From a virus, in the IMG/VR virus record IMGVR_UViG_3300020027_000025, positions 1 to 34,876 of that record: a stretch of 34,876 bases of DNA; one strand, written 5' to 3'. Every line of letters begins with the position of its first letter. The first letter of the stretch is position 1. Positions 8,742 to 15,738 of the stretch are shown piece by piece. The position numbers were made by a program, and so were the translations under genes. The notes beneath the pieces are model-generated. The model had not been told where the DNA came from. It searched no databases and worked only from the letters and a program-made list of their open reading frames with translations.

Positions 8742-9389
8742 GGGGGCTCCTTTCGATGATGTCCGGGTGGACGCTTTCCACCTGTGACAGGGGAACTTCC
8801 TTGCGGTCCTTTGTGGACTGTCCAGTCCCTGACCTGTCCTGCTCCGCCGCTACTCGCGCCGCCATCACTCCGGCGTAGGCCGGCAACCGCAACGCGAACC
8901 GGAAGAACTTCGGGCCCGGCATCGACCAGGGGTCCTCGATCCTGTGGAACACCGAGAGATCACTCTCAATGTCCTCCAGGTGGTCGAGAACCCAGATCAC
9001 CTGCCGGACCCGCTGGAGTTTCCCTCGTCCTCCAGCGCCCCCATGACCAACTTCTGCGCGGCGGACATGATCGACTTGAACTGGTCCTGGGTCAAGTCGT
9101 CGTAGTCACACAGCGCGTCGAGACCGTCCACTCCCAACAGCTCCTCCAGGAGCGCGGCGGCGGCGTGGTCCTGCCCCTGCCGGCGGAGGTTGCGGAGGTA
9201 GCGAATGCCGATGACCGCGCGAGGCGACGCCGGCACCGTGTACTCCCGGCCGTCGATCTTGAACAGCACCACGCGGTCGGTGGCGGCCGACGCCGTGGAG
9301 GCGGGGAGTTCGATGACCTCCACACCGACGTCCACGGGGGACACCACGCGAACGGACGGCTTGCGCTTGCTTGTGGTGGGGCCAGCCAT
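8734..9389 (-). CDS. Tail assembly chaperone, long -1 frameshift product
   Basis: This is the long tail assembly chaperone, made when ribosomes slip back one base on GGGAAAC at 9024-9018. The zero frame reads GAG GGA AAC. After the slip it reads GGG AAA CTC and enters the second frame, giving the junction EDE-GKLQRVRQ-VIWVLDHLED. The second frame (to 8734) has no ATG near its beginning, only a GTG at 9000, which supports fusion rather than separate initiation. The fused C-terminal part is about 88 residues plus the junction. Such long forms bind the tape measure protein while the tube polymerises. Family knowledge from lambda gpG/gpGT and the position just before the tape measure support the call. 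Confidence 0.88.
8997..9389 (-). CDS. Tail assembly chaperone, short product
   Basis: This 130-residue protein is the zero-frame product that ends at the TGA at 8999-8997. The ATG at 9389 is chosen because it follows a GAGGAG site and lies just after the tail tube gene. A longer in-frame reading up to 9638 would overlap that gene. It contains the strand and helix pattern common to actinophage chaperones (about 40-55, VLFKIDGREYTVP; about 75-125, helical, ending in MGALEDEGN). It helps load tube subunits around the tape measure in the lambda gpG manner. The short form is expected to be in large excess over the frameshifted form. Confidence 0.88.
   Translation of the reverse strand: MAGPTTSKRKPSVRVVSPVDVGVEVIELPASTASAATDRVVLFKIDGREYTVPASPRAVIGIRYLRNLRRQGQDHAAAALLEELLGVDGLDALCDYDDLTQDQFKSIMSAAQKLVMGALEDEGNSSGSGR
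9018..9024 (-). promoter_or_regulatory. Programmed -1 ribosomal frameshift site GGGAAAC
   Basis: Read on the minus strand, the heptamer is G GGA AAC in the chaperone reading frame, a canonical X XXY YYZ slippery site. It lies 18 bases before the zero-frame stop. The second open frame overlaps exactly as a -1 shift needs. A possible downstream structure in the GC-rich next 40 bases was not folded. Confidence 0.9.
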
Positions 9390-9400
9390 GGTGAGACTCC

Positions 9401-9955
9401 TCAGTCTGCGTCGATGATGCGGAACGGCCGGATGCTGGGGCTGACGTAGAACCCCTTGATCGTGACCTTGAAAACGGTCTGGCCGTCCTTCTTGTACTGG
9501 GTTTCGGTGCCCTCCACGGAGAGCACCTTGCGCACGACTACCATGCGTCGGCCGGTGCCGAACCACCCGTGCACGAGCAGGGCGGAGTAGTTGGGCTGCG
9601 TCGCGGCGTCGGAGTCGACCGGCTCGAACGCGCGCCATCCGACACCGGTCGAGATGGTGCCGCCGTTGAGCGCGTACTTGAGGTTGTCCAGGGACGGCTC
9701 CGCCATGTTCGTTTCCATGGTGATCTCGCGGAGAGTGGGGCGCGTGCCCGGCACGTCGATGAGCTGGTCGACCTCCAGGTCCTTGAACGTAGTCTTGATC
9801 ACCAGCTTGAGGCCGTCCGTGGTGCCGCCGACGTCGCCCCAGGCGGACGCTTGGGGGGTGTCGTTGACCGCGGTCTCCAGCGGTTCGGCCGCGCCGAACA
9901 GTCCCGTGTAGATAGTCGCCGGCCCCTGAGTCAGGTCGGTCACAGTAACTGACAT
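9401..9955 (-). CDS. Major tail (tube) protein
   Basis: This 184-residue protein probably forms the tail tube. It begins with GPATIYTGLFGAAEPLETAVNDTPQ, a typical actinophage tube start. It has a conserved-looking middle (DGLKLVIKTTFKDLEVDQLIDVPGTRPTLREITMETNMAEPSLDNLKYAL), shown here only as residues about 48-96, and a beta-strand-rich C-terminus ending VSPSIRPFRIIDAD. The size and position, between the tail terminator and the chaperone pair, are as expected. The ATG at 9955 follows AAGGAG with 8 bases of spacing. High expression is expected for this gene, but no dedicated promoter was seen. Confidence 0.9.
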   Translation of the reverse strand: MSVTVTDLTQGPATIYTGLFGAAEPLETAVNDTPQASAWGDVGGTTDGLKLVIKTTFKDLEVDQLIDVPGTRPTLREITMETNMAEPSLDNLKYALNGGTISTGVGWRAFEPVDSDAATQPNYSALLVHGWFGTGRRMVVVRKVLSVEGTETQYKKDGQTVFKVTIKGFYVSPSIRPFRIIDAD

Positions 9956-9970
9956 GGTGGTTACTCCTTG

Positions 9971-10126
9971 TTAGCTGTTGTCGTCGCCCGTGGCCGAACG
10001 CGACTGGTTGCTCCGACGTGCTTCGGGAAGATCGGCGATCAAGCCCTGCCGATACAAGTCCGTGAGCTCCTGGTCCCCGACTTCAATCACCCGATCGGGC
10101 TGCATCGTCGTGACTACCTTGTGCAT
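9971..10126 (-). CDS. Small protein between tail terminator and tail tube genes
   Basis: This is a 51-residue open frame, MHKVVTTMQPDRVIEVGDQE at its start, ending GDDNS. It begins with a short beta-hairpin-like pattern followed by LTDLYRQGLI, similar in outline to small phage proteins of the form V-x-V-x-D-x-E-x-x-x-L-x-x-x-G. I cannot assign a function. The ATG at 10126 is preferred because a perfect GGAGGT (10138-10133) lies 6 bases upstream. An in-frame ATG at 10132 overlaps the preceding stop but directly abuts that site. It sits where some phages carry a small neck or tube-associated protein. Confidence 0.7.
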   Translation of the reverse strand: MHKVVTTMQPDRVIEVGDQELTDLYRQGLIADLPEARRSNQSRSATGDDNS

Positions 10127-10128
10127 GG

Positions 10129-10593
10129 TCATACCTCCATTGTGGACAGAGTCCAGGTGAACTCCAGGTCGAACCGGAAGTGGGCGAACCCGGCTCCGTC
10201 GTCGGGCACCTTGACCGGCTCACCGAGCGCGTGCACCGTGCGGAGCAGCGGCAACACATAGCCGTTCGGCACCGCCAGCGCGACCTCCTGGGCCGACTCC
10301 AGGAACGTGCCCGCCCACACTGCCTCGGCAAGGCGAGACGCGATGCCCCACGGCACCGAGCGCGAATCGAGCCGCACGGCCCAGGTGTCCACCTGGACAA
10401 CGGACCGGCGGGTCGGCACGTGGATGCCCGGCGCGCCGCCGACCGCGGTGTGCTGGACGAACCCCTGGATGACCCAGTCCGGAGCCGGCTCAGTGCGAGC
10501 GGCGGGGAGGGTGGGGCCGATGCATGAGGTGGGCAGGCCGACGACCAGGCGGAGCCAGGCGTCGGCCACGAGGGCGGCGTCCGGGCGGTTCAT
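10129..10593 (-). CDS. Tail terminator-like protein
   Basis: The 154-residue protein fits the tail terminator (lambda gpU or minor tail completion type) that stops tube growth and joins the tail to the head. It starts with a helix (PDAALVADAWLRLVVGLP), has central strands (VVQVDTWAVRLDSRSVPWGIASRLAEAVWAG at about 65-96, a strand and helix typical of this family), and ends with a strand (HFRFDLEFTWTL). The order neck protein, terminator, tube is standard. Its start overlaps the upstream gene by ATGA. The family is inferred from size, pattern and position. Confidence 0.82.
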   Translation of the reverse strand: MNRPDAALVADAWLRLVVGLPTSCIGPTLPAARTEPAPDWVIQGFVQHTAVGGAPGIHVPTRRSVVQVDTWAVRLDSRSVPWGIASRLAEAVWAGTFLESAQEVALAVPNGYVLPLLRTVHALGEPVKVPDDGAGFAHFRFDLEFTWTLSTMEV

Positions 10594-10892
10594 CGGAAGT
10601 CCCGGTTCTTGTACGCGGCGGGGCGGAGGTAGGGCTGAGCCGCGACGTGCGTGCCGGCACGGGTGGTGTGCCCGGCCTCCACCGCGGCGGCGTACTCCGC
10701 GTCAGCGACCACTCGCCAGTGATCATCGGTGACCCGGTGCGCCTCGATGTGGTTCCTCAGGTACGAGGTCAGGACGGGGACGTAGCGCTTAGCGTCGGGC
10801 ACGATGGCTTTCGCCACGGCCTCCACGAGGCGACCCGCCATCTGCGCGATGTGCTCCGGCGCGGAGGGGTCCTCTTCGTATTCGCGTGCCAT
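10590..10892 (-). CDS. HK97 gp10-like neck/tail completion protein
   Basis: The 100-residue protein contains the HK97 gp10-like C-terminal pattern: a strand and turn around DAEYAAAVEAGH at about 64-75, then AAQPYLRPA at about 84-92, which corresponds to the usual Y-A-x-x-V-E-x-G and x-P-F-L-R-P-A motif. The N-terminal half is helical. Such proteins sit at the head-tail joint. The gene is preceded by an 85-base spacer with no clear gene, and GGGGAG lies just before the ATG at 10892. It overlaps the tail terminator gene by ATGA. Confidence 0.85.
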   Translation of the reverse strand: MAREYEEDPSAPEHIAQMAGRLVEAVAKAIVPDAKRYVPVLTSYLRNHIEAHRVTDDHWRVVADAEYAAAVEAGHTTRAGTHVAAQPYLRPAAYKNRDFR

Positions 10893-10977
10893 TACTCCCC
10901 GCCCCCTTCCCGGTGGCGTTGATGGTGCTCCGTCGAGGCGGGCCGTTCCCCGGCCTGTGTGCCTCGTGTCGCGTGGG

Positions 10978-11337
10978 TTACCCGGTCACCCGAACCAGGA
11001 TGGCCTTGGTGTCCGCTACCCCGATCACGGACGGACTGGGGCTGATCGTGTCCACCTGGAACACGCTGCCCGTCACCTCGTCCGTGATGCGGTCCCGGTC
11101 CTGGAGGACCAGGTCCGGCCGACCTCGGAACCGAAACACCTCGCGCACGGTCATCCGACCAGCACTCGGGTCCCAGGTCCGCTGTTCGTCCTCGTACAGG
11201 TACGCCGGTGCGCCGGTGGCAACCGGCGTCCAGTTCTCCGGCGAGTCGCCATACCCCGGCACGTGGGTGCCCGTCGCGGGCGGGGTGCCGTTGTCGCGTT
11301 CGACGGTGACAGTCGTGGTGGGAACGAAGACCGTCAT
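10978..11337 (-). CDS. Head closure (stopper)-like protein
   Basis: The 119-residue product lies where the head-closure or stopper protein (SPP1 gp16 / lambda FII type) is normally found, after the adaptor and before the gp10-like protein. It is beta-rich, with a middle segment on a folded barrel-like pattern (TVREVFRFRGRPDLVLQDRD at about 69-88, then SVFQVDTISPSPSVIG). The start is the ATG at 11337, which overlaps the adaptor stop by ATGA. A longer in-frame reading from 11358 was not chosen because it would overlap more. Function is inferred from position and fold pattern. Confidence 0.78.
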   Translation of the reverse strand: MTVFVPTTTVTVERDNGTPPATGTHVPGYGDSPENWTPVATGAPAYLYEDEQRTWDPSAGRMTVREVFRFRGRPDLVLQDRDRITDEVTGSVFQVDTISPSPSVIGVADTKAILVRVTG

Positions 11338-11771
11338 GCGCCCCACCCTGGATGCCACTCGGTCTCAGGGTCCTCGTCGGTGACGAACCGTGTGTCCGGG
11401 TCTCCGGTCTTGACGACGTCCGCCGGCCGGCGGAGTCGGATGGACCGGTTGGTTTTCCAACTCAACCGCTTGATCGATTGCCGGGCTAGCGGGGCCAGCA
11501 CGGCGGCTTCCTTGTTCGCATACTTGGCGGACATCTCGTCCTGAGTGAACGACTCGACGTCTGTTCGAGTCGTCACATCGATCTGGCCTTTCAACCACGC
11601 GGCCTGATACGCGACTGCCAGTCGCAGGAAACGGAGGTCGCGGGGTCGGATCTCGTACTCCTCGGTAACCCCCGAGAAGAGTTCGATCTGGTACTGGGCC
11701 TGCGTCACCTTCGCTTCCGTCACGGTCACTTCGGTGATGGCGAGGACGTCCGCCTCTGTGGCCCAGCTCAT
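11334..11771 (-). CDS. Head-tail adaptor-like protein
   Basis: The 145-residue protein is likely the adaptor that docks under the portal. It starts MSWATEADVLAITE, continues with TVTEAKVTQAQYQIELFSGV, and has a helical bundle (RDLRFLRLAVAYQAAWLKGQ at about 44-63), matching gp6/gp15-type adaptors, which open with a helix containing A-T-x-x-D-V. The ATG at 11771 has GGAGGAG six bases upstream, and a TTG two codons earlier was rejected. A perfect stem-loop (11801-11828) lies between this gene and the preceding small capsid-region gene. Confidence 0.82.
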   Translation of the reverse strand: MSWATEADVLAITEVTVTEAKVTQAQYQIELFSGVTEEYEIRPRDLRFLRLAVAYQAAWLKGQIDVTTRTDVESFTQDEMSAKYANKEAAVLAPLARQSIKRLSWKTNRSIRLRRPADVVKTGDPDTRFVTDEDPETEWHPGWGA

Positions 11772-11800
11772 GATCAACTCCTCCTCTCGGGGGTGGAGCC

Positions 11801-11828
11801 GGCGGCCACCGCGGGGGTGGTGGCCGCC
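11801..11828 (-). terminator. GC-rich stem-loop after capsid genes
   Basis: The arms GGCGGCCACC (11801-11810) and GGTGGCCGCC (11819-11828) form a perfect 10-bp stem with an 8-base loop. It lies in the 61-base gap between the small gene ending at 11833 and the adaptor gene. There is no clear U tract, so it may be a partial terminator or an RNA-stabilising stem. Confidence 0.55.
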
Positions 11829-11832
11829 GACG

Positions 11833-12021
11833 TCAGGGTTCGGGCACCTCGTTGAGCACGATCTCGTACAGCTTGGTCGGGTCCAACAACATCGGGGAGA
11901 TGGGGTATGCCGAGTTGCCAGGACGATCCGTCCGAATAGTGGTGTGGCTGTTTCCGTTGTAGTCCGACAACTCGATCACCTCCTGTCCGTCAGTAGCCGT
12001 TACGGAAGTGACCTTGGACAT
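11833..12021 (-). CDS. Small protein following major capsid gene
   Basis: The 62-residue product (MSKVTSVTATDGQEVIELSD at its start, ending LYEIVLNEVPEP) is not recognised. It has a short strand-rich N-terminus and an acidic C-terminus. The start is uncertain: the ATG at 12021 lies 12 bases after the capsid stop and lacks a strong ribosome site, while a GTG at 12036 overlaps the stop as GTGA and would add five residues. Its position between capsid and adaptor genes suggests a head-associated role such as decoration or stabilisation, but nothing in the sequence proves this. Confidence 0.62.
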   Translation of the reverse strand: MSKVTSVTATDGQEVIELSDYNGNSHTTIRTDRPGNSAYPISPMLLDPTKLYEIVLNEVPEP

Positions 12022-12032
12022 GAAGCTGATGA

Positions 12033-12992
12033 TCACGGCGTACCCCGCATCTCCAAGCACGCGAAAGCGTTGGGGTCACCCACGGTAAAGCCGCGCCGCG
12101 TGCGGAACTTGAGCAACGTCTGATCCACTGTGAACCCTGCACCGGAGTTCGGGCCGGCCACCGCGTACTCCGGGCCGGACCGATTGCCCTTGATCAAGAA
12201 CTGGGTGTTGCCGATGAAGAGCAGAGGGTTGCCGTTCGGCTTGTTCGTGCTGACCGCTGAGGTGCGCGCACCCAGACTCCACTTGATCGCTGTGCCGAAC
12301 AGCACGTCCCCGCCTCCTGCGGCCATACTGCGATTCTCGATGAACACGGGATCGCCGTGGCTGTCCTTGACGCCTCGGAAAAGTTTGCGGAACATTGGAT
12401 GTGCGATGACCGCCATTTCCGCATCAGACCAGAAATTGCCCGACTCCAGCAGCCCGAACACGTTGGACAGGTTGTCGTACGACACGACCACGCCGGCACC
12501 CGTCGCGGTTTGCACGACGTTGGAGCCCCCGGTGTAGGTGACGCCGTCCGGCAGTCCCGCGTCCGTGGTCATGAGCGTCTTGTACAGCGAGGTGAACGGG
12601 ATGGTGGTGCCGTTCTCCGCCGCGGTCACGGCCAGGGTGGCGTTGTCGAAGCCGATGCCGTAGGCGCGTGCCCAGCCAAGTTGCTTTTGGGTGACGACGT
12701 TGGCGACGTCGGAGGTGTCCTCCACGTCCTCGTCGTTCAGGCGAACGATCTTGGCGAGCTTGCGCGCGGTGAGCAGCACGGTGTCGACGTCGCCGTCGTC
12801 CTCACTGATCGCGACACCCTTGGTGGTCGCACCATCGAAGTCAACGCCGCCATCGCGGGGGACCTTCTTGGTGAGGGTGCTCATCGGCTCCTGGCGGGCG
12901 ATGACCTCCACGACGGAACTGGCGTTGATCTTCTGGAGGACGGGACCGCCCTCCTCCTCGGGGATCCAAAGATCCACATCGGCGGCGGCCAT
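12033..12992 (-). CDS. Major capsid protein, HK97 fold
   Basis: The 319-residue protein is the main head shell subunit. Features of the HK97-like capsid family include an N-terminal arm (IPEEEGGPVLQKINASSVVE), an E-loop-like region near 45-75 with a strand pair, DVDTVLLTARKLAKIVRLNDE at about 72-92 as the spine-helix entry, FDNATLAV and later AEMAVIAHPMFRKLFRGV at about 194-211, and a C-terminal TRRGFTVGDPNAFACLE. No protease domain is fused, and a separate scaffold gene lies upstream, so assembly is scaffold-driven. The ATG at 12992 follows GGGG about 10 bases upstream. A strong stem-loop lies in the 180-base spacer before it. Confidence 0.95.
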   Translation of the reverse strand: MAAADVDLWIPEEEGGPVLQKINASSVVEVIARQEPMSTLTKKVPRDGGVDFDGATTKGVAISEDDGDVDTVLLTARKLAKIVRLNDEDVEDTSDVANVVTQKQLGWARAYGIGFDNATLAVTAAENGTTIPFTSLYKTLMTTDAGLPDGVTYTGGSNVVQTATGAGVVVSYDNLSNVFGLLESGNFWSDAEMAVIAHPMFRKLFRGVKDSHGDPVFIENRSMAAGGGDVLFGTAIKWSLGARTSAVSTNKPNGNPLLFIGNTQFLIKGNRSGPEYAVAGPNSGAGFTVDQTLLKFRTRRGFTVGDPNAFACLEMRGTP

Positions 12993-13058
12993 GGGTGGCC
13001 CCTTTCATCTTGGTGGGGGTCCCTGTTGGCCGTCACGCGCGTCCCAGGAGAGAGCTAT

Positions 13059-13078
13059 ATGCGCACTGTACAGCGCAT
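13059..13078. repeat. Inverted repeat upstream of capsid gene
   Basis: ATGCGC at 13059-13064 pairs with GCGCAT at 13073-13078 around an 8-base centre that contains the self-complementary TGTACA. It could be an operator or a small RNA hairpin. No copy was found elsewhere in the window. Confidence 0.5.
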
Positions 13079-13105
13079 GTAGTCACGGAGGGTAGGGACA
13101 CGCCA

Positions 13106-13138
13106 AGGGCCCCGAACCAGCGCACGGTTCGGGGCCCT
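13106..13138 (-). terminator. Strong stem-loop between scaffold and capsid genes
   Basis: The arms AGGGCCCCGAACC (13106-13118) and GGTTCGGGGCCCT (13126-13138) form a perfect 13-bp stem with a 7-base loop. On the minus strand the right side is followed by TTGG rather than a full U tract. This is a good candidate for an attenuating terminator or a stable RNA end between two highly expressed genes. Confidence 0.7.
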
Positions 13139-13172
13139 CGTCGGGGGGCACTTCGGGCAATGCCCGGCCAGC

Positions 13173-13790
13173 TTACTTGCCCTGGATCAGGGCCGCCAGC
13201 TTGTTGGCGCTGGTGTCCTTCTTGTCGACGGTGCCGTTGCCGCCGCTCCCAGCCCCCGCGTCGATCTGGCGGGCACCCTTCTTGAGGAACAACTCGGGGT
13301 AGTCCCGCTTGACCGCCTTGACCTGGTCGTCCACGCCGGACACTGAGCCGTCCTCCGGGTCGACATCGATCTCACCCAGGTCGAGCAGACGCACAGCGCG
13401 CTTGAACGCGGCGTCCGCCTTGTCCTTGCCGGCCGGGAGGATGAGCCCGGCCTCGCGCAGGGCCTCTTTGGCCGCCGACCGGACGAGGCCGGGCTTGGCC
13501 TTGGCCAGCGCCGCCTCCTCCGCCTCGCGCTGGACCTTGGCCACATCGACGGGCTTGGCACCGGTGGCGGCCGGCGTGCCGTTGTCCTCGACCTTGGCCG
13601 GCGTCGGGGTCTTCCACTTCTCGTCCTTGCCCTGCGCGCGGAGCCGCCACTTCTTGGCTTCCGCGTTCAGGTCCGTCACCCGCTGGTTGGTCTTGTCCCA
13701 GGTGTCCTTGTCGGGAGCCTCGTACTTGTCATCGTCCTCGGTGCCCTCGTCGTCGGTACCGGTGTCGTCGGTACCCTCGTCGTCTGCCAT
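13173..13790 (-). CDS. Capsid scaffolding protein
   Basis: The 205-residue product is a probable scaffold that guides capsid assembly and is then removed. It has a very acidic N-terminus (Asp, Glu, Thr, Gly rich, residues 1-24), a helical segment KTNQRVTDLNAEAKKWRLRA at about 34-53 typical of phage scaffold proteins, long Ala and Lys rich helices around 80-140, and a basic-acidic C-terminus. It is directly upstream of the capsid gene. The ATG at 13790 has AGGAG 6 bases upstream. Perfect stem-loops lie on both sides of the gene (13106-13138 and 13824-13854). Confidence 0.9.
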   Translation of the reverse strand: MADDEGTDDTGTDDEGTEDDDKYEAPDKDTWDKTNQRVTDLNAEAKKWRLRAQGKDEKWKTPTPAKVEDNGTPAATGAKPVDVAKVQREAEEAALAKAKPGLVRSAAKEALREAGLILPAGKDKADAAFKRAVRLLDLGEIDVDPEDGSVSGVDDQVKAVKRDYPELFLKKGARQIDAGAGSGGNGTVDKKDTSANKLAALIQGK

Positions 13791-13823
13791 CTCGCGCTCC
13801 TGTTTCGTTCGGGTGAGAAAGGT

Positions 13824-13854
13824 GGGCCGCCCCCGCTCGCAACGGGGGCGGCCC
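13824..13854 (-). terminator. Strong stem-loop before scaffold gene
   Basis: The arms GGGCCGCCCCCG (13824-13835) and CGGGGGCGGCCC (13843-13854) form a perfect 12-bp stem with a 7-base loop. It fills the 69-base gap between the small head gene and the scaffold gene. The following minus-strand bases contain only a short CCTTTCTC run, so termination may be partial. Confidence 0.65.
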
Positions 13855-13859
13855 GGTGA

Positions 13860-14186
13860 TCACTTGGCCGACGTGCCGGCCTTCTTGCGACCCGTTGCCG
13901 GGGTCGAAGTGTTGCGCGCGGCGTCGCCCTGGAGTGCCGGGTCCACCGCGGTGGGGATCGGCGACGGCTGGCCGGAGAACGCCACGACGTTCTCAGTCAG
14001 CTTGTGCCGGCCCAGCTCGGTCTCCTCGTCGCCGTCCTTGGTGTAGACCACCAACTCGTGGTTCTTGTCGCCGGCCGCGCCGGGGTAGTCCGGCTCCATC
14101 CGGTACTTGGCGTACCGGGGGTACTCGATCATGTCGCCGTAGCCGTCGCCCTCGACGGGCCAGACACGGATGTTCTGGTCACCCAT
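13860..14186 (-). CDS. Hypothetical head-region protein
   Basis: The 108-residue protein is not recognised. It starts MGDQNIRVWPVEGDGYGDMI and has a beta-rich first half with many Tyr and Trp residues. Its C-terminal part is disordered-looking, with Pro, Ala, Thr and a basic end (ATGRKKAGTSAK). It lies between portal and scaffold, a place where phages often carry a small head accessory or decoration protein. The ATG at 14186 is supported by GAGGAG 7 bases upstream. Confidence 0.72.
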   Translation of the reverse strand: MGDQNIRVWPVEGDGYGDMIEYPRYAKYRMEPDYPGAAGDKNHELVVYTKDGDEETELGRHKLTENVVAFSGQPSPIPTAVDPALQGDAARNTSTPATGRKKAGTSAK

Positions 14187-14190
14187 TTAC

Positions 14191-15705
14191 TTACTCCTCG
14201 GGATCTTTGTTGGTTTCGTCCGGCAGGAAGCCGGCCATCAGGGATTGCACCACGGCCATGTCGATAGCACCGAGCGCGGCGGCGGCGGCCAGCTTCTCGG
14301 CGGCCACGGCGAGCTGGTTGAGCAGCTCGACGCGAGGGGCCAGTCCCTCGCCGGGGTCCGGCGCGTTCTCGCGCCAGTCCTCGACCTGGTCGCTGGTGTA
14401 GCCCGCTTCCTGGAGTGTCACGTCCCTCGGAACGCCCGCCGCCTGCTTGGCGCTCACCGTCTGCCACTCGTCCAGCTCGGTGGCCCGGTCCAGCGGGGCC
14501 CACTGCACGACGACCTCCGGGCAGTTGGCGTGTCCCAGGATCTTGCGCATCGCGAAGGTAAGCGCGTCGCGCCACATCGAACCGAGCATGAGTAGGCGAC
14601 GGCCCCGGCGGGAGGTGAGAGGCATGTCGTCCTCACGCTGGCTCGCGCCGGAGGGGAGCTGGCCGGCCGACCCCGCGAAGAACCGCATGGGGGTCTCGGT
14701 TGCCACGCTCATCAGCTGCAACGCCTTGTCGAGCGGCTTGAGGAACGAGTCCGGGTCGGCGCTGTCGAGCTGGATCAGGTCCGTGACGTTGCGCAACATC
14801 CACAGGCGACCGGGGTGCGCGGTGAGCTGGGACTCGTCGTCGGTGTCGGGGATCCCGCCGGAGGGCGGGGAGGTCTCATTGTCGTCCCGGTCCCATGCGT
14901 CGCCGTCGTCGTCCAGATCCGCGCCCATGAGCGCGGCACGTTGGGGGAAGCCGGTGAAGTCGATCGAGGACATATGGGTGGCCAGCAATTTGGTGATCGC
15001 GTTCTGTGCGCCGTATGCCTCGTAGTGGTCCGGCGTCCCGTAGGGGTGATCACTGCGACCGTGGAAGACGGGGATTTCCCCGTAGGGGTTGGGGATGGGC
15101 CAGGCGCTGTCCCCGTCCTCCCCCGTGAACTTAGTGAAGTCCTTGTCCGCCTTGGGTTCTTTGGACGTGGAGGAGTAGCGCTCGATCCTGTCGACGTAGT
15201 ACAGGTTCAGGCGGGTCCGCGATGTGGCGTCGTCGCGCCACATCATCGCGAAAAACTTCTTGATCCGGGGGTTCTCCTGGTCGTAGAACATGCGCGCCCC
15301 CAAGGGTTTGCACATGTGGATCTCTACGGTGCCCTCTTCCTCGCCATCCCAGACGATGACGTAGGCGTCGCCCTGGGATCCCACCTCGCGGTGCACGTCC
15401 GGCGCGTACATGTCCAGTTCGTTGGCCTGCCAGACCTGGGTCTGCAACACCCCGGTCAGCTTGTTGTCGGCCTTGCCCTCGGAGTTCGGCACCATCACCG
15501 ACGTGATCTCTAGTCCATTGAGGACTGCGGTCACGGCCTTTTTGGCGAGGTTGACCTTGTACTGGTCGGCCGCCTTGCCAAGCATGGCCTTGATCTTGGC
15601 AGACGCGAACACCTCGCCTACCTTGCCCCGGTAGTAGTCGTGGGCGGTGTCGTAAGCCGGCCGCGCCTTGTTGATCTTATCGACGGCATGGGACAGATCG
15701 GACAC
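14191..15705 (-). CDS. Portal protein (SPP1 gp6-like family)
   Basis: The 504-residue product is the portal, a dodecameric ring at the head vertex through which DNA enters and leaves. The start resembles the SPP1 gp6-like family (helical residues 1-60, then YKVNLAKKAVTAVLNGLEI). The middle shows the clip and stem pattern, including WRDDATSRTRLNLYYVDRIE at about 155-175 and NPYGEIPVFHGRS at about 207-219. Further along come SVATETPMRFFAGSAGQLPSG at about 331-351 and a long helical C-terminus. The GTG at 15705 has GGAGG upstream. It lies directly after the large terminase gene. Confidence 0.92.
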   Translation of the reverse strand: MSDLSHAVDKINKARPAYDTAHDYYRGKVGEVFASAKIKAMLGKAADQYKVNLAKKAVTAVLNGLEITSVMVPNSEGKADNKLTGVLQTQVWQANELDMYAPDVHREVGSQGDAYVIVWDGEEEGTVEIHMCKPLGARMFYDQENPRIKKFFAMMWRDDATSRTRLNLYYVDRIERYSSTSKEPKADKDFTKFTGEDGDSAWPIPNPYGEIPVFHGRSDHPYGTPDHYEAYGAQNAITKLLATHMSSIDFTGFPQRAALMGADLDDDGDAWDRDDNETSPPSGGIPDTDDESQLTAHPGRLWMLRNVTDLIQLDSADPDSFLKPLDKALQLMSVATETPMRFFAGSAGQLPSGASQREDDMPLTSRRGRRLLMLGSMWRDALTFAMRKILGHANCPEVVVQWAPLDRATELDEWQTVSAKQAAGVPRDVTLQEAGYTSDQVEDWRENAPDPGEGLAPRVELLNQLAVAAEKLAAAAALGAIDMAVVQSLMAGFLPDETNKDPEE

Positions 15706-15738
15706 GGCCGCCTCCTCTCGTCACAGTGAGTGTACGGG

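Larger units (their letters stand above)
12993..13172. other. Spacer between scaffold and capsid genes
   Basis: This 180-base stretch holds no gene that I can support. It contains a 13-bp perfect stem-loop at 13106-13138 and an inverted repeat at 13059-13078, followed on the minus strand by an AT-rich TATAGC word (13057-13052). Those suggest a processing, termination or promoter region ahead of the capsid gene. The promoter cannot be confirmed because no convincing -35 box is spaced correctly. Confidence 0.6.

Noticed and set aside
7008-8759. A 583-codon open frame on the plus strand opposite the tape measure gene
   Set aside because: It is a GC-rich antisense shadow. The minus strand carries a clear tape measure protein with a normal start and neighbours, and the plus frame has no family-like pattern.
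13051-13088. A promoter for the capsid gene
   Set aside because: A TATAGC word is present on the minus strand, but no -35 box lies at 16-18 bases. The nearest GTGACT is 21 bases away.
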